Assembly (NCBI GenBank): GCA_004009845.1
Contig: RMBW01000054.1
Coordinates: 1 to 64,000 of the forward strand
Source: Davidsoniella eucalypti
Taxonomy: Eukaryota > Ascomycota > Sordariomycetes > Microascales > Ceratocystidaceae
Direction of reading: 5' to 3'
DNA: 64,000 bases
Both the position numbers and the translations under genes were made by a program. Positions 10,516-21,069 of the stretch are shown here, in pieces. Numbering within the stretch: the first letter of the stretch is position 1; each line of letters begins with the position of its first letter. The notes below the pieces were generated by a model. That model saw only the letters and a program-made list of their open reading frames with translations. It was not told the DNA's origin and ran no database searches.

Positions 10516-11993
10516 ATGTTTAACTTGAGCTTACTTACAGACACCTTATTTCTAAATCTACGAACACTAATTCAACCCTATAGAGTATCTTGAACCCACT
10601 AATGGCTTCTTCTAGCGTGCTTGAAGCCCGTCTAATGTTTTGTTTCAGCCTATTTCTTACAAACTCAAATTATCCACCTTTACCTTCATGTACGGTATTG
10701 CCTATTTATGTATCTATTATTATTACAAATGATACCACGCTATTGCTGCTCTGTACTTCTGATATCAAATCCCATGACTCTTCTTGATGCCTTGATCAAA
10801 ATCTCCCTTTGGGTAGTTCTTGATCTTGTTCTATTGTCATTTTTTCATGAATTATTATAATGTGCCCCTCTTTGAGCTATAAAAAACTGGCTATAGCTTT
10901 TTAAGTACATATTTCTAGCCTTCCTCGTGCTACTCTTTGCTTGTAAGAAGTAGCATTTGGGATGTTAACTGAAGCTTTACATCATCATAGTGACTTAAGT
11001 CAGCACAATTGTAGACTAAACTTGCTCAGAATTTAATGTTTGTCTTATTTAATGGCCCAATATACTTACATGATACCTTTCTTCATAATTAATATATTAT
11101 ACATCTTATTCTCTATTTACGTCAACTATGATTTTATAAGTCTCTTATTTTTCTGCTCATGCTGCATCTATTCTGTAACAGCCCTATCGAGTGGTACTCT
11201 TTTCGATTTCATCTCTATAATCAACCTACTATATCACATCACAATCAAGCAATCTATATTTCATACTGTCTAAGTATAACCCAATTGATTATCTGTCTTA
11301 GTTCATAACATACACTAGCCTGTTAATTAACTATGCTGCCCTATTTTAGTGCCCTAATCCTGCCTATCTTTCATGTCACCACTAGTTCTTCGGGGCTAGG
11401 GGACGGCGTCGTCCCGCACAGACAGCCACTGAAGGTTGGTGGAGAACGAGACTATCCAAGTGACGGGAAATTCATTCACAAAAGAAAATACATATCCAAC
11501 TAAGGATTCGCTGTATAAAGTAGAAGGAAAACATGTACTGATGGTCTAAACAGATGGTTTAGACTAAATTGATACAAGGGGATACCAGTACTCAAAAACT
11601 AGAGGGTCATAATGAACTTGATATCTTGGGAGGTTCCCCAAGAATATAAGAAAGACTAAAACTAGACAAAGCGGCAAGCGAGCGGACAAGCAGACTGACT
11701 CTCAACAGCCTTCTGGAGTCCTCTTGATATCACCCTCCAGTCTGTCAAGCTACTCTGTTTCCTTTATCAGTTTCGGTTATGCTAGGGAATCACTGAGACT
11801 CCTCCATAGGCTCTTTTCTTCCTTCCATAAACCTGAAGTTGCCATGTACCACGTTAACAATATGAATTGTTTCTTTTGTGGTTTCTAGATGTTTGTCGTC
11901 AACGTTTTGACTCCGTGACTTGACTTGACTATATTTGACGTCTAAGATTATACTACACAAATTCTTTGGTCCCATAGTTTAGAAGTGTCGGTC

Positions 11994-12007
11994 ATAATGC
12001 CTTCTAA
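11994..12007 (+). promoter_or_regulatory. Upstream element of the interrupted 5S gene
   Basis: ATAATGCCTTCTAA lies 27 nt before the start of the 5S-like gene, identical to the element before the intact 5S gene at 9049. This shows the interrupted copy kept its promoter-side sequence. Confidence 0.5.
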
Positions 12008-12020
12008 ACCTTGAACTTCC

Positions 12021-12174
12021 ACATACGACCATAGCTTGCATAAAGCACAGGGTCTCGTCCGCTCTCCCTAGTTAACCTGCAAAGCGCTTGTTAAAATTGC
12101 CGAATAAAGTTTGATACACAGGCACAATCGGTACTACGGTGGGTGACCGCGTGGGAATGCCAGGTGTCGTATGT
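12021..12174 (+). rRNA. 5S rRNA gene copy interrupted by a 36-nt insertion
   Basis: The 5' half (ACATACGACCATAGC ... CTCGTCCGCTCTCCCTAG) and 3' half (GGTACTACGGTGGGTGACC to GTCGTATGT) match the 5S gene at 9049. Between them, 12091-12126 is an extra 36 nt with no counterpart. Its helix I is fully Watson-Crick, better paired than in the intact copy, so the ends are not decayed. The insertion lies between the box-A-like and box-C-like internal promoter elements, where spacing matters for TFIIIA. The copy is therefore probably a pseudogene, or less likely a 5S gene with a removable insert or an expansion segment. A T-rich stretch (GTTTTA) follows. Confidence 0.65.
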
Positions 12175-12790
12175 GTTTTATAGTCATGAGTCATGCTTTC
12201 CTTTTTGTTCAGTTTGCCAAAGAATGCGAGCAGGCAGACTGTTTGGAATCTCAGTAACAACCCGCGCAAGCAAACCGGAAAGACAGGAAAGATGAAAGAG
12301 TTATCAGTCAAACCCCGACAGAGGCAAAGCATATATATAGCATGCTGTGAATGTCTCTCAGGACTATTCATGGCGATACTTGTTATATTCCGTAGGCTAG
12401 GTAGCAGATAGACACTGTGCATGTCCTTCATGATGGGCGGGATCCGTGCCAGTGAATGTTTATTAGCTCATCTCCCCCATCATAATTAATCTAAGCCAAG
12501 TCTTTCAAATCTAGCTAGTGCAACATTACCCAAGTCCGTCCAATGCTTCAAGTATTGTGTCTGGGTATTTGGGCGGCCTCTCAACTCACGGAATTCAACA
12601 GAAGGTAGATTCCAGGCAGTAACCATACTGTCATAAGGGTGTTTATAATACAAGAGGTTTGGCACAGGTTCCCGACGAGGAGTTTCCCGTTTCCCGTAAA
12701 GGACTAGAAGTTAGAATGCGCAGAAATAGTATACAGGGAAACCATAATAATTGTTCTGTATCTCAGTGACCTGTCACTGTAGAGATGCAG

Positions 12791-12850
12791 GTTGTCCTTC
12801 ACCTTACATTGTATATTAACGTCAGTTCAAGGCCGTGTATCTGTGGTACC
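12791..12850. repeat. Dispersed repeat, copy 1
   Basis: About 60 nt (beginning GTTGTCCTTCACC and ending GTGTATCTGTGGTACCG) align with 22346-22403 at roughly three-quarters identity, with many differences being C/T or A/G transitions and one 4-nt gap. This looks like two mutated copies of an old repeat. Confidence 0.35.
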
Positions 12851-13460
12851 GTTATGCTTGGTTATTGAGTTTCCAGAGAATGTTCTTGAGTTGTATTGTT
12901 TCTTGATTCATCTAAGTTCTAATCACATGCCTCGATATCATGGCCTGCCTATTCATACTCATATCTTATCCTACTTATGAGCTTGCCGTAACCAGTTGTA
13001 TGTGGCATAACTACATAGGTCAGATTTAATGTCGTGGTTGTGCTGTAGGGCACTGGAAGATCATGAGTCATGTGTGTAGAGCCTGATGTTGGTGTTGCCG
13101 TACGCCCTAACCCTTCGATGCAATAATGAGAAGATTCTCTACCCATACCACAATGGTAGTTTGTTGATATGTATACGTTGTGTAGGCTTTCGAGCGGGTG
13201 AAAATCAAAGTCTGTAATTGCTGTGCGTGGCTTGTTTTTGCCAATTTTAAGACGACGTGCAAAGTCTGTAAATGAACTTTCGCAGACTTAAAGTGCTATT
13301 AGGCGGTGCGGTAATATACGGCTGTGGTGCCATGTTATATCTTTTTCGAGTCCCGCGTGAAGATGAGTGCTGCATCGCGAAAGGTAAAAGTGGTATCCCT
13401 AATACCGAGAATGGAAACAAAATGATATAATGGGCTTTCAAAGCAACTTCTCGGCAGCTA

Positions 13461-13727
13461 GTGCTTGATGAGAGCCAAGGGGAGAAGGACAACTACAGAC
13501 TTCAAGCCCTTTTCAGAACGGAAATGGAAGCAATCGAATGTGCGTTTCATCCAACGCTTGAACGTACCGTCAAGCACAAAGCGATGCTTGGCTTACTGGT
13601 CCTCTCGGGAAAGTTCGTCGAAGCGGAGGAAGTAGATAAGCATCCGAGCCCATATATGCGCATATCTGATTCCAATACCGTCATTCTGTGGCTGTGTGAA
13701 GGGATGGGCGATACTTGTTGTCAATAG
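13461..13727 (+). pseudogene. Possible TPR-protein relic
   Basis: An 88-codon frame contains FHPTLERTVKHKAMLGLLVL followed by SGKFVEAEEVD. The spacing of HPTL, LG.L, and GKF.EAEE matches the kinesin-light-chain type TPR unit common in large fungal NB-ARC/TPR proteins. There is no intact gene around it. Neighbouring minus-strand frames at 13752-14329 also look like broken coding DNA. This is a pattern match on one repeat only. Confidence 0.3.
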
Positions 13728-13751
13728 TGCCGTACTTTGCAGTTGTTAGCT

Positions 13752-14329
13752 TTATTGATACCAGTAAGCACGAGGAATGCCAAAATACCGTTCTGTGAAA
13801 GACGTTATATTGCGTATGCGCAAAACAAGTCCAAGATAAACAGTATTGACCTTTCCAATGCTCATCTGTGAGTCTGCTACACCTTCCGATTTTCTCCACT
13901 TGAAGACCGTGACTATCACCATCATCAAGTTTGTAAACTTCCAAGACGGATCGAAGTCGGAGCTCTTTCTCAACAACCAGAGACCATAATCTTTCTCACT
14001 GTAGAACTTCCTGTTTGCTTTCTCTTCGGTCAGTTCTTTTAGTGCAAAATATGGCGCACAAGCTAAATAAAAAGGTAGTGTTGGATACTCCCATGCACCT
14101 CTCTCTCTCGACGCTTTGGACAAATTATCTCCTGTGGCAGATGACAATTGAAGCATGAGAGGTAGTCGCACTCCAGCCTGTAATCCAGAGCTGCTCTGAT
14201 AGACCGAACCATGTTCAGAGAAAATCTTGTTGTGATTTCTCTACAAGGTATCCAATGGTGATAGCAACATCTTCGACCCTTGAGGATAAAACAGGACAGA
14301 CAATGGCCATCCTCAAAGGTATGTTTCAA
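13752..14329 (-). pseudogene. Possible decayed gene in two overlapping frames
   Basis: Two overlapping minus-strand frames (13752-14171 and 14063-14329) have protein-like composition, for example ERGAWEYPTLPFYLACAPYF and KDYGLWLLRKSSDFDPSWKF. They may be parts of one gene separated by a frameshift or an intron near 14100-14160. I do not recognise the family. It could be a helicase, transferase or NACHT remnant, but no diagnostic motif is visible. Confidence 0.2.
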
Positions 14330-16900
14330 GTCGTTAAGACTGTCAAGTAAGACGTTCTTTGTGGCAGTATCATCTCTAGCTACCTGCTGGTTGGTCAGAA
14401 GCCCTGATCTAAAGACTCACTCTAGTACTGATTGATACAGTTATCACACTTCACTGCTACTAAGCTAGTACAATCATGTTCAATGGATTAGACAGGTCTT
14501 CCTTATTGAGCTTAGGTATGACAGTGAGTTCAAGCTTGTGAAAAGTTTCGGAGTTAGTTAAGGACCGGAAAAAACATTTCGGTAAAGCTGATAAGCCAAG
14601 ACTGGGAACCGGGATGGGCTTCCACGGAGCCGCAGCAGTCAGCTTTCAAGGGGGTTCCTCTTTCTCAGGACTGAGAATGGGATGCTGGGTGTTATGAGCA
14701 GGGGCGACGCCAGATTTCTGATCAAGCCGGTGAGTGACAAAGCAGCCATTTCTGATGATTGGCGTAACGAAAACAGATCTCGTGATACTGTTGAGCCTCT
14801 AACAGTCTAAAGTGAGAATCAATTTCAACAGAATCTTAAATAATGAAAGCTATAGCGCATAGAGACAACGATCTTGCAGACGAGGAATTCCAATTTTTTC
14901 GAAGAAGATATCAACGGAGGTCTGTTGTAACGCCAATGCATGCATCATTGAAAGTCAGAGACGAATCTATCATTATATTAGTAACTGCAGGCACAAAAGA
15001 AGGGTTTTGGAAATCACATACTCAATGCTATCGTAGGATATGAAAAGAAAAATCAGTAATAGTAGTGGTCAATAGCAGTCAGTAGAGCTTCGGCCATATT
15101 GACTTCTTTAGCCCTCTTGCACTAGGCGGGATGGTCACTCCAATTGTCGAGGCGGCATGTTAGACCAATGTAGCACACTGGCCAGGCGGAAGTACTACAC
15201 TAAAGGCCCAGGTATTTCGATGGTGCAGGCGAGAAAAGGCTCTGGTTCGGGAGTAACCATGCGTTATTTCAAGTTTAGACCGCATGGCTTTAGTCAGCTT
15301 AGGTCCAGTCTAGTAGTAGATGGCATCCTCGGCTATCTCGAAGGTGGTAAAGGCCGGAAAAAAAAACTCCGGGTGAAAGTGATGAGAGACGGCCCAGGTT
15401 CCTTCGCTTTAATGACATCATAATGCACTTAGTATTCTTAGCAATCCTCATGCAGCGATAATGATGCCATAGGTTCTATAAACGCGCTAGGTGGTGTCGG
15501 TGAGTTCCAGCTCCGTCTTGCCGTTTGTAGTGTCGGCATGGGCTGGTGTGTTTGGGTGTAATTTATGGTGACGTCGTTAATCTCTCGGCCGTTATTCTTT
15601 TGGTCGGTTTAGCATATGCTATTGCTTCAGGCGTAACCACGTTTCCAGTGTAAGGCATAGAGAGTTACCCTCCACGGTAGACTTAATCAGACACTCGAAC
15701 CCAGATGGCTTCCATCACAGGTATAATCCTTCTTCTTTTTGGCACTACGTAAGATTCATCTTTGTAGGCAGACTTTGAAGAGGCGGCTTGAGATCGTCAA
15801 TAGAGACACGCTTCCTGTGAAAGCCTTTACGGCTTGCTGAGTGTATTCAGAGAATGCATGGCCAAGCGAACAGTATCAAGAGAGAGAACAGATGAAGTTA
15901 GTGCGGGCCGTTCGTGCTTTTAGAGCTGTGGCTATTGCCCGGGCTTCTGTATGAGGGGTAGCGTCAGCAAGTGTGTTTGGCAAACAGTGATGCGGAAAAG
16001 ATTGAGCATACATTCCAGGCACTGACTCGTTCGCGGGGAAGCATGAATGGGAGATTGAGATCGCTAAATGTGCAATATGAAGGCTAGTTGTAGAAGCTTC
16101 CACTTCATTTCAAGCTTTTATGTCAGTCCTGGTTAAGTTTCGTCTGAATCGTTAAACTAGAGTTATCTATATGTATTGTTAGAAGCGTAGAAATCGGTTG
16201 CTAGGCTGATTAATATTTTGTAGTTCTCTTTTAAGCTGATATTATGGTCATATTACTTCGTTAGGGTTGTAGACACCACACTGGCCAAACCCTAATATAG
16301 ACATCGGCTTATTGTTCAAACCCTTGTTGCGATCTGAAAGCTACGACTTGACCAATTATCTCATTTCCCAGCCACAAGGCTGGCTGGAAGTGATCATGTT
16401 ACCCTCTAGCCTGACCTTCTGACAAATATCGTCCCTGATCAAATGAAGCTACAAGCCCAAACATTGTTCTATTCCGATCCGCTCTTCCAAGCTCTTGTTC
16501 CCTACCCGCTGCAACTCCGATCGCATCGAATCAAGAATTAAGAATTCACGTTTCCAAGATCCACTGCCCTTGTCTGTGTCGCAAAGCCGGGCCTTGTCTG
16601 ACCAAATCAAAAGGCGTCGCCTTGCTAGCGAAGCCAATGTTTTGTTTGTGGCTCTAGTTCAACAAGACTCATCGGCTGGCGCAAACATCTCTTGCTTGGC
16701 TCTTGGTCACTGCGGGTTAACTCATACTCAAAGTTACTAGCAGTACTAGAACTTTAACTCGAGCTTTAGAGTGTTAAAGCATCCATTTGTTACTGCCTGC
16801 ACTGCTCTGCGTCGCATTCCTCCTTGCTGTCTCTTCACACTTAGACCGTCATCTTGCTACTGACTTATTATCGCTGTACTCACACCCTGACTTTGCCACA

Positions 16901-18430
16901 ATGATGCCCATTCCGCGCCGCCACTTTACGAGTGGCTATCCAATCGAAGATGCGCTGTCCAGCTTACATTCCGACATATACATGGTACCAACGACCGCCA
17001 CTAATACGCCGACAACCGAGATAGCGCCTAATCGGTCGCTGCTGACATCGAAGCCCAATCTTACCAAATCCAAATTGTCTGTAAAACGCAAGCGCGCCCC
17101 TACGCGAAGTGTCTGCACCGATGATTTGGCATCGATCTTTTCCGGCCCTACTGTATCTGTCGACGATGAAGGCACAGAGTCCCGCTATCGCCTTTCTGGT
17201 CAACTCGGCCCCTACGAATCAGCGAATAGCACTACGCAGGAGGACACCGACCCATACACCGAATCAGACTACCGCAGCTTCTTGGGAGAAACCCGCATGT
17301 TCTCATCTCAAGACGGCCTGCCGATAAAAATGTCTAGCCTTGAGCCAACCCCGTCTGCTTGGAGCCGTATACCGCTATTTGGAGCTCTCGGTGGTATGGT
17401 AGGCAAAGTATGGGAGTTTTGCACGACATCAAATAACAACCCGATAGCATTCTCTGCCGGAGGCGGTCCTAGTTATACGTCTTATGATAGCAATGCTAGC
17501 TTGCTCCCTCGGCCAGAGGCGGGCCCGCGGATGCCAGGCCAGTTTCCAGGAATGGAAGCCGATTATAGAATCATAGAAGTTGACGAATCAGACGGAAGCC
17601 CTGTACAGCCAGCACCTAAACGACGACAAGTTAGCGATATGAACTCAGACAACATATCAGCCGGTTATGTTGTCGTAAGTGAGCGAAGTCCTCGGAAAGT
17701 GTTTTCCAACCGCCGTTCTACTCCTAGAACATCTTGTAAACCACGGGCTTCGTTCGCTGCGCCTGGACGTCGCCTCAATGCTCCTGTATCACGGCTAGAA
17801 AATAGAACCCCACAACTACGTCCTTCGACGCCCTCAAGACGACAAAGGGCATCCCTTGCGGGAGGATCTCCAAGCACCGCAAGCTTTGCGCCTATGCGAT
17901 CTTCCCGCGCCAATTCGCCAGCTATGTCACCAGTTCCATCTCGGAGTCCTGTCTCATCGAAGAATCCGTTCGCCCTTGCAGCAACACGCGAAAATGCGGT
18001 CCCAAGATCTGCTGTATTGGCTATCCCACCAGATAACGGCACCCTTCTACCATCACCGATTAAATCTTCCTCTCGTCGCAAGTCTGCCTCGCCATCATGC
18101 TTTGTTAGCCAAGATAACAACGAAGGTCTATCAAGATTGCCAAAAGGCCGCCGTATGACTACTTCTATAGCTTCGGCGGCTCAGTCGCGGCCTAAGCCTA
18201 GGCTAGATGTTGTTGATATCAATGCTAGCCCACGCCTTGACGCAGTTGCTAAACAACTTGCGACTAAAAAAATCAAAGAACAACGTGACACTGATCATCG
18301 TATGAGTAACTTCAACACCAGACTTGAGCTGATGATTCGCGAGGCTAAAGAGGCCCTTGGCACCAAGTTCGAAATCAACGAGGATGAGAGTCTAGATGAT
18401 TGCAATGGAAACTGGGAAGATGACGATTAG
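16901..18430 (+). CDS. Basic Ser/Pro-rich hypothetical protein, 509 aa, intron-less
   Basis: The start is the ATG at 16901 in good context (CCACAATGATG). The open frame extends upstream, but without another ATG. The N-terminus, MMPIPRRHFTSGYPIEDALS, is a compact motif-like region. Residues about 150-180 hold the only hydrophobic patch (PLFGALGGMVGKVWEF). Residues 240-440 are Ser/Pro/Arg-rich and basic, with several SP/TP sites suited to phosphorylation. The C-terminal 80 residues (LDAVAKQLATKKIKEQRDTD and NFNTRLELMIREAKEALG) form a charged helix before an acidic end (NWEDDD). This suggests a nuclear or cytoskeletal scaffold-like protein. It resembles conserved ascomycete hypotheticals, but I cannot name it. 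It is the only gene between decayed DNA and a transposon. Confidence 0.75.
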   Translation: MMPIPRRHFTSGYPIEDALSSLHSDIYMVPTTATNTPTTEIAPNRSLLTSKPNLTKSKLSVKRKRAPTRSVCTDDLASIFSGPTVSVDDEGTESRYRLSGQLGPYESANSTTQEDTDPYTESDYRSFLGETRMFSSQDGLPIKMSSLEPTPSAWSRIPLFGALGGMVGKVWEFCTTSNNNPIAFSAGGGPSYTSYDSNASLLPRPEAGPRMPGQFPGMEADYRIIEVDESDGSPVQPAPKRRQVSDMNSDNISAGYVVVSERSPRKVFSNRRSTPRTSCKPRASFAAPGRRLNAPVSRLENRTPQLRPSTPSRRQRASLAGGSPSTASFAPMRSSRANSPAMSPVPSRSPVSSKNPFALAATRENAVPRSAVLAIPPDNGTLLPSPIKSSSRRKSASPSCFVSQDNNEGLSRLPKGRRMTTSIASAAQSRPKPRLDVVDINASPRLDAVAKQLATKKIKEQRDTDHRMSNFNTRLELMIREAKEALGTKFEINEDESLDDCNGNWEDDD

Positions 18431-19014
18431 TATGGCGTATCCTCCGAGTGAAATTTCCTCTTATTTGCTAGCCTTTTCCAGCACTGCCTCTTCTTGGTCA
18501 CTTTATCCCATGGTAGTGTCTACGTTCCCAACTGTTATATTTCCTGCTGTTTTGCTCCCTTATGTTCTTGTTCGTGTTTCATACACACAAGCTATCAATT
18601 TCCCCTATCTATGATGATGACTTTTTGATTCACGATGCTACAATACAACCCGGGTTTTCCTTATTATCCATTCTTACATATGTCAAGCGCAGCACCAGCA
18701 GATATCAGTCCTTAGTCAGACTTTGTTACTATGGTCGGCGCCCTAACCGAATCTGATTAATCATTTCCTTCCATTTTTTCACTCGTAGCTACATCTCGAG
18801 ACGTACCGTGCTATATCACCCTCGTTGTCGTATATAATAGTTGTTATTTCCAGGACTAATAGTTATGCTAGTCCTTAGGATCTTCTAATATGGTCAGCGA
18901 TCCTTGTGTTTGTGTGTCGTTTACAAATAATCAACCTAGACATACCTAAATGTCAGATATAATATAACCCTGATATACCAAGTGATGGTCGTATTCAAGC
19001 CGTCACTCGAGTAG
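18431..19014. other. 3' flank of the 509-aa gene
   Basis: T-rich, non-coding DNA, probably the 3' untranslated region and intergenic DNA up to the transposon. No gene is supported. Confidence 0.5.
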
Positions 19015-19244
19015 TACTGTATACAGGCCTAAGTTTTGTCGTGGGATCAGCGTGCAGATCGGTCTCTTGCAAGTAACTGTTTATTCTCGACATGTACACG
19101 GTATTATAACTGTACTATACACTGTATTAACCGATGTCAACATTATCATTAACAATCCCTTGTTTATTTCTATAATCAGGAAAATGATCATCATCTAGAG
19201 GCCTTAGTTGACTAACAAGAAGGACAGTGATGAAATTTGTTGCG

Positions 19245-19697
19245 ATTAGTAGTTGTATGGTGGTCAAGTAGTATAATAGTCAAATTGTATAGTAGTGTAT
19301 AATGGTCTGGTGATATATTTGTATTGTTTTATAATTGTGTTGTGTTATAAGTAAGGAGAAAAAAGGTGTAAAAGGATAACTTTTGTTCAGAAAAGCGGGG
19401 AATTTTAAAAGTGGGGAAACTTGAGTAGGTACTGTATACAGGCCTAAGTTTTGTCGTGGGATCAGCGTGCAGATCGGTCTCTTGCAAGTAACTGTTTATT
19501 CTCGACATGTACCTACTCAAGTTTCTCCACTTTTAAAATTCCCCGCTTTTCTGAACAAAAGTTATCCTTTTACACCTTTTTTCTCCTTATAACACAACAC
19601 AATTATAAAACAATACAAATATATCACCAGACCATTATACTAATATACTACTATACAACTTGACTATTATACTACTTGACCACCATACAACTACTAA
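19245..19697. repeat. Palindrome of about 185-nt arms around a terminal repeat
   Basis: The left arm 19245-19429 is the inverse of the right arm 19513-19697 with only a few substitutions and two small indels. The 83-nt terminal repeat copy at 19430-19512 forms the spacer. The arms are the 5' subterminal, leader-side DNA of the transposase. Left of the junction near 19244 the sequence switches to inverted 3' subterminal DNA. Confidence 0.8.
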
Positions 19698-19699
19698 TT

Positions 19700-20637
19700 A
19701 TGTCTACAATAACGGATCTAGAGCTTAGACTTCAAGACATATCCCAAAGAACCCAAGATCTCAGAAGCCAGGGGGCACGTAAACAACGTGGATTTCAGCT
19801 CCAGTTCCAACAGCTCCAACAACGACATGCAGAAGAAGTAAACCAGCTCAATAGACAGCATGAAGGGCTACAGCAAGAATACCACCAAGTTCGACGACAG
19901 TTGTTGATTGCACAGTCCCGTTCAAACGATCAACAATTTCAAACCCCTTCGCCAACATTAGAAACAGCGGAAATTTCCAATGCTTCACTTACCTCTATAC
20001 GCTCACGAAATACTACTCGTGATGTTCGATTAGAGGTTCAAACTCTCGTGAATGATGCTGGATGGACCACCCAAGCCGTAGCCTCAGGTCTTCATCTTAC
20101 ATTAAGACAAGTCCAATACGCCATGAGAAACCCAGTGACCCCTCGTCACGCATGTGGCCCACCTCGTAAACTTACACCAGCCCAAGTCGATGAGTTAATT
20201 GAGTTTGTGTGTGCAAGCCCAGAGGGCCGACAAATGTCATATAAAGAGCTAGTGAGAGTCATGGAGTTTATGAAGTCTTAGTGAGAGTCATGGAGTTTAT
20301 GAAGTCTTTCGAGCCTGAGAGTCTAGAGTTTATGCAAGATAATGCTCCTTGCCATAAAGCGAGACAGACAATGGAAGAGTTTCGATCTCGTGGTATCACG
20401 GTCCTGGATTGGCCACCTTTCTCGCCAGACCTCAACCCGATCGAAGCTGTTTGGCATGAGATGAAGTTATATATCCAAAGGAACTTCTCCGAGATTCTTC
20501 GCTCGGAGGAACTTCGAAATGCAGTCCAAGAGGCTTGGGACAATATTAGCAATGAGTACCTTCATGAACTCCTAATTTCTATGAAGAATCGTTGTGAGGC
20601 TGTTATCGCTGCCAATGGGATGTACACTAGGTACTAG
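19700..20637 (+). pseudogene. Tc1/mariner (DD34E) transposase, deleted and frameshifted
   Basis: From the ATG at 19700 the frame runs through a Gln-rich coiled-coil leader and a helix-turn-helix DNA-binding part (LVNDAGWTTQAVASGLHLTL) to a stop at 20281. A second frame continues to 20637 with the catalytic C-terminal half: QDNAPCH carries the second Asp, and PPFSPDLNPIE carries the Glu 34 residues later, the DD34E spacing of Tc1. The segment expected to hold the first catalytic Asp is missing, apparently by internal deletion. A 29-bp tandem duplication at 20250-20278/20279-20307 shifts the frame and creates the stop. With two independent lesions the protein is non-functional. Confidence 0.85.
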
Positions 20638-20906
20638 TTTGAAATATATATGGTATTTTAATACACACAGCTATGAATTCAACAGATCTTAAGTGCATAT
20701 AGTTTCAATTTATTATAGCAATATCGTGAAATTTGCCGATAGGCACAATTTCAACATCTCGCAACAAATTTCATCACTGTCCTTCTTGTTAGTCAACTAA
20801 GGCCTCTAGATGATGATCATTTTCCTGATTATAGAAATAAACAAGGGATTGTTAATGATAATGTTGACATCGGTTAATACAGTGTATAGTACAGTTATAA
20901 TACCGT

Positions 20907-21069
20907 GTACATGTCGAGAATAAACAGTTACTTGCAAGAGACCGATCTGCACGCTGATCCCACGACAAAACTTAGGCCTGTATACAGTACATGTCGAGAA
21001 TAAACAGTTACTTGCAAGAGACCGATCTGCACGCTGATCCCACGACAAAACTTAGGCCTGTATACAGTA
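20907..21069. repeat. Tandemly duplicated 83-nt terminal repeat
   Basis: Two essentially identical copies, 20907-20989 and 20987-21069, lie in direct tandem with a 3-nt overlap. Both are inverted relative to the left-end copies. Only the outer one is adjacent to a TA dinucleotide at the element edge. Confidence 0.85.

Larger units (their letters stand above)
9168..12020. other. AT-rich intergenic DNA
   Basis: Apart from the weak relic at 9219-9476 and the short repeat at 10489-10515, no gene is supported. The DNA from 9480 to 11340 is very AT-rich with short hydrophobic random frames. At 11397-11423 a GC-rich palindromic word (GGGGACGGCGTCGTCCC) resembles, in inverse orientation, the word GGGACGACACCGTCTCCCC at 1738-1756. 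This may be a shared end of an old repeat. Confidence 0.4.
12175..16900. other. Gene-poor region with decayed fragments
   Basis: No intact gene is supported. The region has mixed composition, with GC-richer patches at 13250-13730, 13900-14330, 14590-14720 and 15870-16100 that read like remnants of coding DNA on either strand with frameshifts and stops. A dispersed repeat copy lies at 12791-12850. The stretch 16440-16900 is the likely promoter and leader of the next gene. Confidence 0.4.
19015..21069 (+). mobile_element. Composite, inactive Tc1/mariner element
   Basis: The element is bounded by 83-nt terminal repeats beginning TACTGTATACAGGCCTAAG at 19015 and ending with the inverse at 21069. 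The outer TA dinucleotides fit the TA target of this superfamily. The repeat occurs four times: 19015-19097 and 19430-19512 in plus orientation, and 20907-20989 and 20987-21069 inverted. The core (19430-20989) is a transposase copy with its own subterminal DNA. The left part (19015-19429) consists of the inverted 3' subterminal sequence fused to the inverted 5' subterminal sequence, so it is a miniature derivative lying head-to-head with its parent and sharing one terminal repeat. The right terminal repeat is tandemly duplicated. The transposase is broken, so the unit cannot move by itself. Confidence 0.85.

Noticed and set aside
16787..16900. Upstream extension of the 509-aa protein that would look like a signal peptide
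   Set aside because: It has no ATG (begins at TTG). The first ATG is at 16901, so the hydrophobic stretch is most likely leader DNA.
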